Positions 53,600 through 62,609 of a stretch of 64,000 nt of DNA are shown here, piece after piece. Each line of letters opens with the position of its first letter. Position 1 is the stretch's first letter. The stretch lies in assembly GCF_003217515.1 (NCBI RefSeq), contig NZ_QJSX01000006.1:185989-249988 (forward strand), read 5' to 3'. The position numbers and the translations under genes are program-made. Under the pieces are notes generated by a model. That model was not told where the DNA came from. It saw only the letters and a program-made list of their open reading frames with translations, and ran no database searches. This DNA is from Deinococcus yavapaiensis KR-236. GTDB lineage: Bacteria; Deinococcota; Deinococci; Deinococcales; Deinococcaceae.

Positions 53600-54820
53600 A
53601 TGCTCGACGTGATTCGGCAACTCAGCAAGGAAACTCCCAGCAAGATCGTGATGGTCGTCTTGGACGGCGTCGGCGGCCTGCCGCTCACGACGAACGGCGA
53701 GACGGAACTCGCGACGGCGACCACGCCGAACCTCGACGCGCTCGCCCGTGAATCGCAACTCGGCCTCGTGGAACTCGTGGGGGCGGGCATCACGCCTGGA
53801 AGCGGTCCCGGTCACTTGTCCCTCTTCGGCTACGATCCCATTCAGTACACGGTGGGACGCGGAGCGTTGAGCGCGGTCGGCATCGGCGTGAAGCTCTCGG
53901 CGGGCGACGTGGCCGTTCGCGGCAACTTCGCGACGCTCGACGCGGGCCGCAACGTCCTCGATCGTCGCGCGGGCCGTCCGTCCGACGAGGAGAATGTCCG
54001 CGTCGTCGCGAAGCTACGCGAAGCCATTCCCGACATTGGCGGCGTTCCCGTCGAGATCTACACGGAAAGCGAGCACCGCTTCGTCGTCGTCTTCCGCGCT
54101 CAAGGTCGACCGCTCGGCGCGGACGTCAGTGACGTCGATCCGCAGGCGACGGGCGTCACGCCGATGGAAGCCAAGGCGTTCGACCCGGCGTCCGAGCGCA
54201 CCGCCGACCTCGTGAACGCCTTCGTGGCACGCGCCGAGGACGCCTTGCGGAACGAGCCGAAGATCAACGGCGTCCTCTTTCGCGGTTACAGCGACGTCCC
54301 ACACTTCCCGAGCTTTCCGGACGTCTACCACGTGCGCTCGGCGTGCATCGCCTCCTACCCCATGTACAAGGGACTCGCCTCCCTCGTCGGGATGGAGGTG
54401 CTCGACGTCGAGGGGCACGAGGACGCGCTCGAAGGCAAGGTCGCCGCGCTTCAGGCGAATTGGGACAAGTACGACTTCTTCTACTTCCACGTCAAGAAGA
54501 CCGACTCGACGGGTGAAGACGGCAACTTCGACGCGAAAGTCCACAAGATCGAGGATTTCGACGCGTTGCTGCCGAGCATTCTCGAGCTTGGCCCCGACGT
54601 GATCGCCATCGTCGGTGATCACTCCACGCCCAGCAAGCTCGCCACGCACTCTTGGCATCCCGTGCCGCTTCTCATCAAGAGCGAGTGGGGTCGAAAGGAC
54701 GTCGCGCAGCGCTTCACGGAAGAGGAAGCGCAAAAGGGCAGCCTGGGCCTGCGTCGAGGCACCGACATCATGCCCTTGCTGATGGCGAACGCCCTGAAGC
54801 TCAACAAGTACGGCGCCTGA
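53600..54820 (+). CDS. apgM: 2,3-bisphosphoglycerate-independent phosphoglycerate mutase, archaeal type
   Basis: 406 residues from ATG 53600, 7 nt after GAGGTAA. Archaeal-type ApgM landmarks: VVLDGVGGLPL, TPNLDALARES, GAGITPGSGPGHLSLFGYDP, FHVKKTDSTGEDGNFDAKV and IVGDHSTPSK..HSWHPVPLLI. It interconverts 3- and 2-phosphoglycerate without 2,3-bisphosphoglycerate. This form is common in archaea and in Deinococcus-Thermus. A long bidirectional hairpin follows. Confidence 0.95.
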   Translation: MLDVIRQLSKETPSKIVMVVLDGVGGLPLTTNGETELATATTPNLDALARESQLGLVELVGAGITPGSGPGHLSLFGYDPIQYTVGRGALSAVGIGVKLSAGDVAVRGNFATLDAGRNVLDRRAGRPSDEENVRVVAKLREAIPDIGGVPVEIYTESEHRFVVVFRAQGRPLGADVSDVDPQATGVTPMEAKAFDPASERTADLVNAFVARAEDALRNEPKINGVLFRGYSDVPHFPSFPDVYHVRSACIASYPMYKGLASLVGMEVLDVEGHEDALEGKVAALQANWDKYDFFYFHVKKTDSTGEDGNFDAKVHKIEDFDALLPSILELGPDVIAIVGDHSTPSKLATHSWHPVPLLIKSEWGRKDVAQRFTEEEAQKGSLGLRRGTDIMPLLMANALKLNKYGA

Positions 54821-54828
54821 GGACGGCG

Positions 54829-54872
54829 AAGCAAGGAGACGGGCGGGAATCGACCCGCCCGTCTCCTTGCTT
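54829..54872. terminator. Bidirectional terminator hairpin
   Basis: Perfect 19-bp stem (54829-54847 with 54854-54872), 6-nt loop, between convergent apgM and SDR genes. Confidence 0.8.
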
Positions 54873-54887
54873 GGCGCCGCTTTCGCT

Positions 54888-55553
54888 TCAGCGGGGATTC
54901 ACGCGCAGTTCGTCGACGTGCCCGCGCTGCGAGCGTCCCAGGACGTACACGACGCCTTGCGCGAGGTCCACCGGATCGATCATGTTCTCGGGCTTCATGC
55001 CGTCGTCGCGGTTTCGTGAGGTGTCCACGCCGCCCATGGGATACAGGACGGTCGTACGAACACCGCTTTCCTTGAGCTCGGCGTCGAGCGACTTCAGATA
55101 GCTCGCGACGGCAGCCTTGCTGGCCGTGTACAAGGCGGCGCCGGGTCCCGCTCCGCGTGCCGCCTGTCCCGCGCTGATGCCGACGATGCGTCCGTGTCCG
55201 CGTTCGAGCATGCCTGGCAGCACGGCGCGAATCGTGTGGAAGAGCGTGTTGAAGTTCGTGTGGAACATGCGGTCTAGGTCTGCAGGCGCGGCGTCCTGTC
55301 CCTTTTGCATCGAGAAGCCGCCGACGGTATGCACGACGGCGTCCACGGGATGCTCGGCGAGCTTCGCGGCCTCTTGGGCGTCGGAAAGGTCGGCGGCGAT
55401 GATCGTTTCGTCCGCTTGTGGATCGCGCAAATGTCCTTCACGTTCCACGAGGACGAGGCGCGCGCCTGCCGCGCGCAGTTCTTGCGCGATGACGGCCGCG
55501 ATGGCGCCGCCCGCGCCCGTGAGCATGATCGTCCGGCCTTGCAATGCGGTCAT
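54888..55553 (-). CDS. Short-chain dehydrogenase/reductase
   Basis: 221 residues from ATG 55553. Cofactor loop LTGAGGAIAAVIAQEL, VHTVGGFSM in place of the usual NNAG, Ser of GRIVGISAG and the active-site YTASKAAV (YxxxK). Somewhat short. Substrate unknown. On the minus strand TACCCT is 5 nt before the ATG. Confidence 0.88.
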   Translation of the reverse strand: MTALQGRTIMLTGAGGAIAAVIAQELRAAGARLVLVEREGHLRDPQADETIIAADLSDAQEAAKLAEHPVDAVVHTVGGFSMQKGQDAAPADLDRMFHTNFNTLFHTIRAVLPGMLERGHGRIVGISAGQAARGAGPGAALYTASKAAVASYLKSLDAELKESGVRTTVLYPMGGVDTSRNRDDGMKPENMIDPVDLAQGVVYVLGRSQRGHVDELRVNPR

Positions 55554-55599
55554 GCCTCAGGGTACGAGGACGGCTCGGGTGGTGATGGTAGGCTCGGCT

Positions 55600-56826
55600 T
55601 CAAGCGGAGGCGACGTCGCCGAGCGCGGCGGCGCGCACGTCCTCCCACTCGCCGTCACCTAGCACGAAGGGCGCGCGCTGCGCGGGCGTCGTGACGACCG
55701 GGCCGCTCTCGGCGAAGTACACGTTCACCTCGCTGCGAATGCCGTAGCCGCGCTCCCTCGGATACACGCCCGGCTCGACGGTCACGCCGAGCCCGGTCGT
55801 GAGGCGGCGCGTATCGTGCGTTTCGAGATCGTCGAGATTCGCGCCCGGGCCGTGCAGTTGCACGCCGAGGTTGTGCCCGAGGCGATGGGTGAAGACGTCG
55901 CCGAAGCCGCGCTCGGCGAGCAGGTCGCGCGCGACGCGGTCCACTTCCCATCCTTCGAGGTCGCCCCAGCGCTGCGCGAGCGCGCTCAAGGCGAGGTCAC
56001 GGGCGTCACTCACGGCCTTCCAAGCGTTCGCGAACTCGGAGTCGGGCTCGCCCGCGAAGCCCATCCAAGTGACGTCGGCGTTCGGACGACCTTCTTCTTG
56101 GCCCCACAAGTCGATCAGCATGCACTGTCCGCGCCGCAAAACGGCGTTGTTCGTCTCGGACGGCGCGTAGTGCGGATCGGCCGCGTTGGCTCCGAACGCC
56201 ACGATCGCCGAATGGTCCGTCACGAGGTTGCCCTCGGCGATCACGCGCATGATTTCGGCTTGCACTTCGAGCTCGGTCACGTCCTCCGCGTGGCGAAGTT
56301 TTTCGTGCACGAGGCGGAACCCCATGTCTTTGGCGTGCATCAGGACGTTCACGGCTCGGCGGTGCGCTTCGAGATCCTCGGGCGTCCACGTCAGGAAAGC
56401 TTGCAGAAGGTCGGCGCTCGACGTGACTGTAACATCGAGCTCGCGTACGCGCTCCAACGTGCCCGCGTCGACACGGCTCACGTACGGCACCGCTCCTCGC
56501 TCGCTGTATTCCATGGCGATCGTCGCGCCAGGGGAGAGGAGGGAACGCAACGCCGCGTCGAGCTCCTGGTGTGAACTGTAGGGAACAAGGTTCACGTCGG
56601 CGCCCGACGTGAGGGTGCGCCACGCTCCGCCTTCGATTCGGTGATGCACGACGCTCGGTCGCCCTTCACGAGGAGTCCAGACGAAGTAGCGCCGTGTGAG
56701 GTGGGCACTTGCGGGAATGTCCAGAATCTGCCGAGCGAGCGGATTGCTGCCTTGAAAGTCGTAGAGAAGCCAGCCGTCTAGATTCGTCGGAAGAAGAGCG
56801 CGTACGCGCTGCAAGGCTGTTTGCAT
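55600..56826 (-). CDS. M24 family Xaa-Pro aminopeptidase-like metallopeptidase
   Basis: 408 residues from ATG 56826. Creatinase-type N-terminal domain, then the pita-bread fold with metal ligands in LIDLWG, ADVTWMGF, THRLGHNLGV, VTVEPGVY and RSEVNVYF. It should remove an N-terminal residue before proline or act on dipeptides, using two divalent cations. It is 46 nt downstream of the SDR start on the same strand, transcribed first. Confidence 0.9.
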   Translation of the reverse strand: MQTALQRVRALLPTNLDGWLLYDFQGSNPLARQILDIPASAHLTRRYFVWTPREGRPSVVHHRIEGGAWRTLTSGADVNLVPYSSHQELDAALRSLLSPGATIAMEYSERGAVPYVSRVDAGTLERVRELDVTVTSSADLLQAFLTWTPEDLEAHRRAVNVLMHAKDMGFRLVHEKLRHAEDVTELEVQAEIMRVIAEGNLVTDHSAIVAFGANAADPHYAPSETNNAVLRRGQCMLIDLWGQEEGRPNADVTWMGFAGEPDSEFANAWKAVSDARDLALSALAQRWGDLEGWEVDRVARDLLAERGFGDVFTHRLGHNLGVQLHGPGANLDDLETHDTRRLTTGLGVTVEPGVYPRERGYGIRSEVNVYFAESGPVVTTPAQRAPFVLGDGEWEDVRAAALGDVASA

Positions 56827-56838
56827 GAAGTCAGCATA
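56827..56838 (-). promoter_or_regulatory. -10-like element for leaderless M24 peptidase gene
   Basis: On the minus strand TATGCT (plus 56833-56838) is 6 nt before the ATG. Confidence 0.5.
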
Positions 56839-56936
56839 ACGGCCCGTCCATTCGGGTGCGTTTGAGACACTTCGCAATCATGACCGTCCTGCTCGGCTTT
56901 ATGGGTTCGTGCACCTTTGTTCTTTAAAGCACTTGA

Positions 56937-56948
56937 TACCCTATGGTC
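56937..56948 (+). promoter_or_regulatory. -10-like element for leaderless iscA-like gene
   Basis: TACCCT (56937-56942), 6 nt, ATG 56949. AT-rich sequence lies upstream (TTCTTTAAAG) but no clean -35. Confidence 0.45.
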
Positions 56949-57338
56949 ATGACGCAGACGATTTCCATCAGCGATTTCGGAGCGCAAAAAGCGCTTCAGA
57001 TCCTGCAAAACAGCGGCAAGTCCAGCGCGGGCGTCCGCGTGTTCATCAAGAGTGGCGGCTGCAGCGGCTATCAGTACGGCATGGCCATCGACGACCGAGA
57101 GCTCGAGGGTGACACCATCATCGTCGACAAGGGCGTCAAGCTTCTCGTGGACCAGATGAGCTTGCCCTTGCTCGAAGGCAGTGAGGTCGACTTCATCGAG
57201 AACATGATGGGCGGCGGCTTCACCGTGAACAACCCCAACGCGACGTCCTCGTGCGGTTGCGGTCACTCCTTCCGCACCGACGGAGGCAAGTCGCCGGACG
57301 GTGAAGGCAGCACGAGCTGCGGAAGCTCGAACTACTGA
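56949..57338 (+). CDS. HesB/IscA-family iron-sulfur carrier
   Basis: 129 residues from ATG 56949. A-type carrier cysteines: Cys38 in SGGCSGYQYGM and the CGCG pair Cys102/Cys104 near the C-terminus in SSCGCGHSF. It should receive and pass on Fe-S clusters. Unlike short IscA proteins it carries a 20-residue tail rich in Gly and Ser with an extra Cys123. Stand-alone gene with a very long terminator. Confidence 0.92.
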   Translation: MTQTISISDFGAQKALQILQNSGKSSAGVRVFIKSGGCSGYQYGMAIDDRELEGDTIIVDKGVKLLVDQMSLPLLEGSEVDFIENMMGGGFTVNNPNATSSCGCGHSFRTDGGKSPDGEGSTSCGSSNY

Positions 57339-57346
57339 AAGATCGA

Positions 57347-57391
57347 CAGCTACAGGAAGGAGGCGCCTTTGGCGCCTCCTTCCTGTAGCTG
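57347..57391 (+). terminator. Terminator after the iscA-like gene
   Basis: Perfect 21-bp stem (57347-57367 with 57371-57391) with a TTT loop. No T-run; very stable. Confidence 0.75.
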
Positions 57392-57419
57392 CCTTGAGCA
57401 AAGTTTTGTATTTGTGACA

Positions 57420-57447
57420 TTGACAAGCATTTTGGCCTACCTATAAT
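57420..57447 (+). promoter_or_regulatory. Strong sigma-70-type promoter for the peptide transporter operon
   Basis: Perfect TTGACA (57420-57425), 16-nt spacer, perfect TATAAT (57442-57447). The start codon is 62 nt downstream of the -10, so the mRNA has a leader with a ribosome-binding site. Confidence 0.85.
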
Positions 57448-57509
57448 GGTCTGTGTCGGAAATTCACGTATGAAGGGTGTCGTGTCGAGCGGCACCGCTA
57501 AGGAGTTCT

Positions 57510-59300
57510 ATGAAGAAACTGTTGGCTCTTTCGCTTCTGATGCTCGGCGCGGCCCTCGCGGGACCGCGTCAAAACAACGTGATCATCGCGACGTCGCAGG
57601 AACCTGCGAACATTCTCGACTACTGGTCTACAGCCAATCAGGCGATCAGCGCCGAAATCAACGGCTTCCTCGCCCCCAGTCTCATTCAAAAGAACAACGC
57701 GGGCGACTTGTTCGCGGTCGTGGCATCGCGCGTGCCCAGCACGAGCAACGGTGACATCAAGATCACCCGTCAAGGCAACGACGTCGTCAGCAACTCCGTC
57801 ACGTACCGCATTCGCCCGGAAGCGAAGTGGTCCGACGGCACGCCGATCACGACGCGTGACTTCCAGTTCTGGCTCGACGTCGCCAAGGACGAGCGCGTGC
57901 CGATTCCGGCCCGCGATCCTTGGGACCGCGCCACGATCGCGCGCGTGAACGACAAGACGTTCACCATCACCTACAACAAGGGCGGCTACATCTTCGCCGA
58001 CCAAGTGTCGCCCGGATACGCGCCCGCGCACGTCATGCAGGCGGACTGGAACGCCTTCAAGAGCGCCACGGACAAGCTCGATGCGAAGACGCAGGCGCAG
58101 GAGATCAACAACCGCTTCAGCCAGTTTCTCGCGAAGTTCACGACCGCGCGTAGCCTTCCGCGCGTTTCGGCCGGTCCCTTCCGCGTGACCTCGTGGAGCC
58201 CGGGCTCCAGCATGACCTTGACGCGCAATCCGAACTTCTGGATCAAGCCGCAAGGCGGCGAGAACAAGTACGCGCGTGAAATCATCTACCGCTTCATCGG
58301 CGATACGAACACGCTGCGCGTGAACATCTTGTCGGGTCAGATCGACGCGGTGTCGTCGGTCGGCTTGACCTTCGACCAAGGCCTGCAACTGCAGCCCCAA
58401 GAACGTGGCCGTTTCAAGGTGGAGTTCGTGCCGGGCGCCGTGTGGGAACACATCGACGTCAACCAGTTCACGAACGTCCAGAAGGTCAAGGACCTCGGCC
58501 TCGACGACAAGCGCACGCGTCAAGCGATCTTGTACGCGATGAACCGAGAATCGCTTGTCCAGCAGCTGTACCAAGGCAAGCAGCCGGTGAGCAGCACCTT
58601 CGTGAGCACCTTCAGCTCGCTCTACAAGGGGAACGTCAAGAAGTACGATTACAACCCGACGCGCGCCAAGCAACTGCTTGCCGAACTCGGTTGGAAGGCA
58701 GGCGCCGACGGTATCCTCGTGCGCAACGGCAAGCGCTTCACCCTCAACTTCACCACGACGGCGGGCAACCGCATTCGCGAGCGCGTTCAACAAATCCTTA
58801 TTCGCGACCTCAAGGCGGTCGGCATCGAGGCAACCGTCGCCAACCAGCCGTCGGCCATCGTGTTCGACGACGCCTTCATCAACCGCGCGTCCGAAGGCAA
58901 GTGGGACATGTTCATGTTCGCCTACACGCAAGACCCCGCCACGGAAGACGCGGGCTTGCTGATCGGCAAGCTCCCGAGCGGCGACTCGAACATCCCGACG
59001 GCTGCCAACGGCTACTCCGGTCAAGTCATCAGCGGCTGGAACAGCGCGGCCTTCGACCGCCTCGCCGTCTCGGCGCGCACGGAATTCGATCCTGCCAAGC
59101 GCAAGCAGCTCTTCAGCCAGATGCAGGACATCTTCGCCGATGAACTGCCGATTTTGCCCCTCTACAACCGCTCAAACGTCATCACGCGGGCCACGGGTCT
59201 CGTGAACTACACGTTCAGCGGCGCCAACCAGTACCCGGGCTGGAACGCCTGGACGCTCGGATGGCAGCAAAACGGCGCGACCGAACAAAACCCGCGTTGA
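57510..59300 (+). CDS. Peptide ABC transporter substrate-binding protein (family 5)
   Basis: 596 residues from ATG 57510, with AAGGAG upstream. Signal peptide MKKLLALSLLMLGAALA without a lipobox cysteine, so it may be soluble in the envelope or held otherwise. SBP_bac_5 features: EPEAKWSDGTPITTRDFQFWLD-type segment (RPEAKWSDGTPITTRDF), SAGPFRVTSW, RNPNFW and YDYNPTRAKQLLAELGW. It delivers oligopeptides to the two permeases encoded downstream. A hairpin separates it from them. Confidence 0.93.
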   Translation: MKKLLALSLLMLGAALAGPRQNNVIIATSQEPANILDYWSTANQAISAEINGFLAPSLIQKNNAGDLFAVVASRVPSTSNGDIKITRQGNDVVSNSVTYRIRPEAKWSDGTPITTRDFQFWLDVAKDERVPIPARDPWDRATIARVNDKTFTITYNKGGYIFADQVSPGYAPAHVMQADWNAFKSATDKLDAKTQAQEINNRFSQFLAKFTTARSLPRVSAGPFRVTSWSPGSSMTLTRNPNFWIKPQGGENKYAREIIYRFIGDTNTLRVNILSGQIDAVSSVGLTFDQGLQLQPQERGRFKVEFVPGAVWEHIDVNQFTNVQKVKDLGLDDKRTRQAILYAMNRESLVQQLYQGKQPVSSTFVSTFSSLYKGNVKKYDYNPTRAKQLLAELGWKAGADGILVRNGKRFTLNFTTTAGNRIRERVQQILIRDLKAVGIEATVANQPSAIVFDDAFINRASEGKWDMFMFAYTQDPATEDAGLLIGKLPSGDSNIPTAANGYSGQVISGWNSAAFDRLAVSARTEFDPAKRKQLFSQMQDIFADELPILPLYNRSNVITRATGLVNYTFSGANQYPGWNAWTLGWQQNGATEQNPR

Positions 59301-59309
59301 GTTCGCCAA

Positions 59310-59339
59310 AAGGCGGGGGAGCCTGCGCTCCCCCGCCTT
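59310..59339 (+). terminator. Intercistronic hairpin between binding protein and permeases
   Basis: Perfect 13-bp stem (59310-59322 with 59327-59339), 4-nt loop, followed by CGTCTGC without a long T-run. Likely partial terminator or mRNA-stabilising hairpin giving more binding protein than permease. Confidence 0.65.
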
Positions 59340-59442
59340 CGTCTGCTTTCACAAAGTCGTTCGCTGACAGCTCACGTTTCGGCGTAAACTGAAAAGCTAT
59401 GGACGTGTCTTTACATCTTCTCCAGAAAGGAATCGACTTGGA

Positions 59443-60438
59443 ATGTCTACCTACATCGCGCGACGCCTGCTGCAAATGATTCCCCTGCTGCTCGTGGTGA
59501 GCTTCGTGCTTTTCTTGCTCACCGATTTGCAGCCGGGCGATCCGGTCGATCAATTGCGCCTGTCCAACCCCAAGATTACCGCCGAGGACGTCGCGCGTTT
59601 GCGGGCCGCGTATGGCCTCGACCAGCCGGTCGCCGTTCGCTTCGCGAGATGGCTCGGCCGCGCCGTGCAGGGCGACTTGGGATACTCGCAGCAATACTTC
59701 ATGCCCGCGTCTCAGTACATCTTTCAAGAGCGGCTGCCCAACACGTTGGTCCTGTCGGGCTTGGCCTTCTTGGTCTCGGTACTCGTGGCGATTCCCCTGG
59801 GCATTTTTTCAGCGCTTCGCCAGTACACGATCGCCGACTACGTCCTGACGTTCTTCAGCTTCATCGGCTTCAGCTTGCCGGTGTTCTGGCTCGGCATCAT
59901 GCTGATCTACCTGTTCGCCGTGCAGTTTCCGACGTGGACGAACGGCGTGGTGAGCCTTCCGGCGGGCGGTTTCAACACGCCCGGCATGGAGACGGCGGCC
60001 GCTTGGGACAGCTTCATCGATCGCTTCAAGTACCTCGTCCTTCCGGTGTTCACGCTGTCGTTCATTCAAATTGCCGCTTGGACGCGCTTCATGCGCGCCT
60101 CGTTGCTCGAAGTCATCAATCAGGACTTCGTGCGGACCGCGAAGGCCAAAGGCTTGTCGCAGCGCGTGGTGACGTACAAGCACGCCGTGCGCAACGCCAT
60201 CATCCCGATGGTGACGCTCTTCGGCTTGTCGATTCCAGGCTTGCTGGGCGGAGCGACGCTCACGGAGACGGTGTTCAGCTGGCCCGGCATGGGACGCGCC
60301 ATTTTCGATTCGCTCGTGTCGAAGGACTTCAACATCGTCATGGCCGCCTTGACCTTCCTCGCGCTCATGACGGCGTTGTTCAACCTCCTCGCGGATCTCG
60401 CGTACGCCGTTGTCGATCCGCGCATCCGGTACTCGTGA
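59443..60438 (+). CDS. Peptide ABC transporter permease, DppB type
   Basis: 331 residues from ATG 59443. N-terminal MSTYIARRLLQMIPLLLVVSFVLF and DLQPGDPVDQLR are DppB-like; the EAA loop reads FVRTAKAKGLSQRVVTYKHAVRNAIIP. Six transmembrane segments expected. It forms a heterodimer with the next gene product. 142 nt separate it from the binding-protein gene. Confidence 0.94.
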   Translation: MSTYIARRLLQMIPLLLVVSFVLFLLTDLQPGDPVDQLRLSNPKITAEDVARLRAAYGLDQPVAVRFARWLGRAVQGDLGYSQQYFMPASQYIFQERLPNTLVLSGLAFLVSVLVAIPLGIFSALRQYTIADYVLTFFSFIGFSLPVFWLGIMLIYLFAVQFPTWTNGVVSLPAGGFNTPGMETAAAWDSFIDRFKYLVLPVFTLSFIQIAAWTRFMRASLLEVINQDFVRTAKAKGLSQRVVTYKHAVRNAIIPMVTLFGLSIPGLLGGATLTETVFSWPGMGRAIFDSLVSKDFNIVMAALTFLALMTALFNLLADLAYAVVDPRIRYS

Positions 60439-60445
60439 GGCTGTC

Positions 60446-61381
60446 ATGACGACCACCACCCCGACCGCCAACAAGACGCAAAGCCAGTCCACCTGGTCCG
60501 TGGCGCTGCGGCGCTTCCGACGTCACAAACTCGCCATGACGAGCCTCGTCGTGATCGTGCTGCTCGTCCTCATGGCGATCTTCGCGCCGTTCATCGCGCC
60601 TCAGGACCCGAACAACTTCAACACCGCCGACCTCAATGCTTACGCCCCGCCGAGCGCTCAACACCTGCTCGGAACGGACGATCTCGGCCGTGACATCTTG
60701 TCGCGCATCATCTACGGCAGCCGTGTGAGTTTGCTCGTGGGCTTCGCGGTCGCTTTGATCAGCATCACAATCGGGACGGTGATGGGCGTGCTCGCCGGGT
60801 ACTTCGGCGGTTTCATCGACACGGCCATCAGCCGTTTCATCGACTTCATGCTGTCCATCCCGTCCTTTCCGTTGCTGCTCGTTCTCGCGGGCTTGCTGGC
60901 GAACACGGACGTGCCTTGGATCGTCGTCCTGCGGCAGCAGTACGGCGAGGAATTTAGCGTGTTCGTCGTCGTGGGCGTATTGTCACTGCTCGGTTGGACG
61001 GGCACAGCGCGCCTCGTGCGCGGCGAGATTCTCAAGAACAAGGGCTTGGAGTACGTGGACGCGGCGCGCGCCTTGGGCGCTCGCAATGGTCGCATCATGT
61101 TCCGCCACCTCGTGCCGAACACTGTCGCGATCATCATCGTGCAAGCCACGCTCTCCGTCGGAGACGCCATTCTCACGGAGGCTGGCTTGTCGTTTCTCGG
61201 CTTCGGGATTCAACCGCCCGTCTCGACGTGGGGCAACATGCTCGCCAACGCGCAGGAAGTCGTGTTGACCTATCCCTGGATCACCTTCTACCCGGGCCTC
61301 ATGATTTTGCTGACGGTGCTCGCCTTCAACTTCCTCGGTGACGGCCTACGCGACGCGTTCGATCCGCGAAGCCGCCTCTGA
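60446..61381 (+). CDS. Peptide ABC transporter permease, DppC type
   Basis: 311 residues from ATG 60446 with GTGAGG upstream, 7 nt after the first permease. FRRHKLAMTSLVVIVLLVLMAIFAPFIAP and HLLGTDDLGRDILSRIIYGSR are typical, and the EAA loop is YVDAARALGARNGRIMFRHLVPN. No ATP-binding subunit gene lies in the operon, so ATPases must be supplied from elsewhere. A classical terminator follows at once. Confidence 0.94.
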   Translation: MTTTTPTANKTQSQSTWSVALRRFRRHKLAMTSLVVIVLLVLMAIFAPFIAPQDPNNFNTADLNAYAPPSAQHLLGTDDLGRDILSRIIYGSRVSLLVGFAVALISITIGTVMGVLAGYFGGFIDTAISRFIDFMLSIPSFPLLLVLAGLLANTDVPWIVVLRQQYGEEFSVFVVVGVLSLLGWTGTARLVRGEILKNKGLEYVDAARALGARNGRIMFRHLVPNTVAIIIVQATLSVGDAILTEAGLSFLGFGIQPPVSTWGNMLANAQEVVLTYPWITFYPGLMILLTVLAFNFLGDGLRDAFDPRSRL

Positions 61382-61401
61382 TCCGAAGAGCGCTCGACTT
61401 T

Positions 61402-61433
61402 CCGAGGGTCCCATCGTGGACCCTCGGTTTTTT
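61402..61433 (+). terminator. Rho-independent terminator of the transporter operon
   Basis: Perfect 10-bp stem (61402-61411 with 61418-61427), 6-nt loop, TTTTTT at 61428-61433. Confidence 0.92.
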
Positions 61434-61452
61434 CTCGTTTTCAGCGGGCTCT

Positions 61453-61468
61453 TGCTATGCTGACCGCA
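61453..61468 (+). promoter_or_regulatory. Extended -10 promoter for leaderless ruvC
   Basis: TGC then TATGCT (61456-61461), an extended -10 form, with 7 nt to ATG 61469. No Shine-Dalgarno sequence. Confidence 0.6.
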
Positions 61469-61963
61469 ATGATCGTTCTCGGCATCGACCCTGGCCTCGC
61501 GAATCTCGGAATCGGCATCGTGGAGGGAGACGCGCGCAAGGCGCGTCATCTGCATCACGTGTGCGTGTACACCGAGTCGGCGTCGCAACTGCCGAGGCGT
61601 CTGCTGTACCTTCACAGCGAGATTTCGCGCCTCATCGAGCTTTATCAACCTGAGGTCGTCTCGATCGAAGACCAGTTCCTTCGCAAGCAGGCGGACGTGG
61701 CGTTCAAGGTGGGTCAAGCGGTGGGCGTCGTGCAGCTCGCGTGCGCGCAAGCCGATATCCCGATCTTCTCGTACGGCCCCATGCAGGTCAAGCAGGCGCT
61801 CGTCGGTCAAGGCCGAGCGGACAAGCAGCAAGTGCAGTACATGGTCAAGGCGTCGCTGGGCTTGAGAGAAATCGGCTCTTCACACGCGGCGGACGCGCTC
61901 GCGCTTGCCTTGACGCACTTGGCGCAACTTCCCATGCAGCGCGCGCTCGCCCGCTCTTCTTGA
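61469..61963 (+). CDS. ruvC: Crossover junction endodeoxyribonuclease RuvC
   Basis: 164 residues from ATG 61469; the in-frame ATG at 61457 lies inside the promoter element. Catalytic acids: Asp7 in LGIDPGLANLG, Glu67 in VSIEDQFLRKQ and Asp142 in SSHAADALALAL with His139. It resolves Holliday junctions, with RuvAB, in recombinational repair. Length is standard. The PrsW-like gene begins 7 nt later. Confidence 0.96.
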   Translation: MIVLGIDPGLANLGIGIVEGDARKARHLHHVCVYTESASQLPRRLLYLHSEISRLIELYQPEVVSIEDQFLRKQADVAFKVGQAVGVVQLACAQADIPIFSYGPMQVKQALVGQGRADKQQVQYMVKASLGLREIGSSHAADALALALTHLAQLPMQRALARSS

Positions 61964-61970
61964 GATTCGA

Positions 61971-62606
61971 GTGGAACCCGTTGGCCTGCTGATCTTCACG
62001 CTTCTTCCGGCGGCCTTTTGGTTTTGGTTGTTCGCGCGGCGCGACGTCCACCCCGAGCCTGCATGGTTACTGTGGCGTACGTTCGCGTACGGCGCACTTT
62101 CCTGGGCGCTCGCGGCGGCGCTCGAACTCAGCGTCACCGTGGTGGCGTCGGGCGTGCTGATGATGCTGCTCGTCGCGTTCGTCGAAGAGAGCGTCAAACT
62201 CCTGGCGGCGAGCACGGCCACCCGCGACCGAGAGTTCGACGAGCCGATCGACGGCCTGATCTACGCCGTCACGGCGTCCCTCGGCTTCGCCTTCGTGGAG
62301 AACATCGCGTACGGCTTGCAGTACGGGCTGGAAGTCGCCGCTTACCGCGGGCTCGTCACGACCCTCGCTCATGCGCTGTTCAGCGCGCCCCTCGGGTACG
62401 CGCTCGCAGGAGCGCGCTTCGCGACAGGTCGCTGGTGGCGCACGCGAGGGCTGGTCATCGCGGTGACGCTCCACGTCACCTTCAACGGCTTGCTGACGGG
62501 CGGCGCGGGTTGGGAGCAACTCTTGGCGCTCGTCGGGGTGCTCGCCTTGATGTACGCGCTCGCCGGCCGCCTTTACGCCCGCTTAGAAGTGCAACGGAAG
62601 CGGTAA
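61971..62606 (+). CDS. PrsW-family intramembrane metalloprotease-like protein
   Basis: 211 residues from GTG 61971, no ribosome-binding site, so expressed by coupling to ruvC. Six or more hydrophobic segments and the PrsW motifs FVEESVKLLAA (EExxK), GFAFVENIAYG and the histidine segments TLAHALFSAPLGYALA and HVTFNGLLTG. PrsW cleaves an anti-sigma factor in Bacillus; the substrate here is unknown. Its stop lies 3 nt from that of the convergent MoaD-MoaE gene. Confidence 0.88.
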   Translation: MEPVGLLIFTLLPAAFWFWLFARRDVHPEPAWLLWRTFAYGALSWALAAALELSVTVVASGVLMMLLVAFVEESVKLLAASTATRDREFDEPIDGLIYAVTASLGFAFVENIAYGLQYGLEVAAYRGLVTTLAHALFSAPLGYALAGARFATGRWWRTRGLVIAVTLHVTFNGLLTGGAGWEQLLALVGVLALMYALAGRLYARLEVQRKR

Positions 62607-62609
62607 CCG

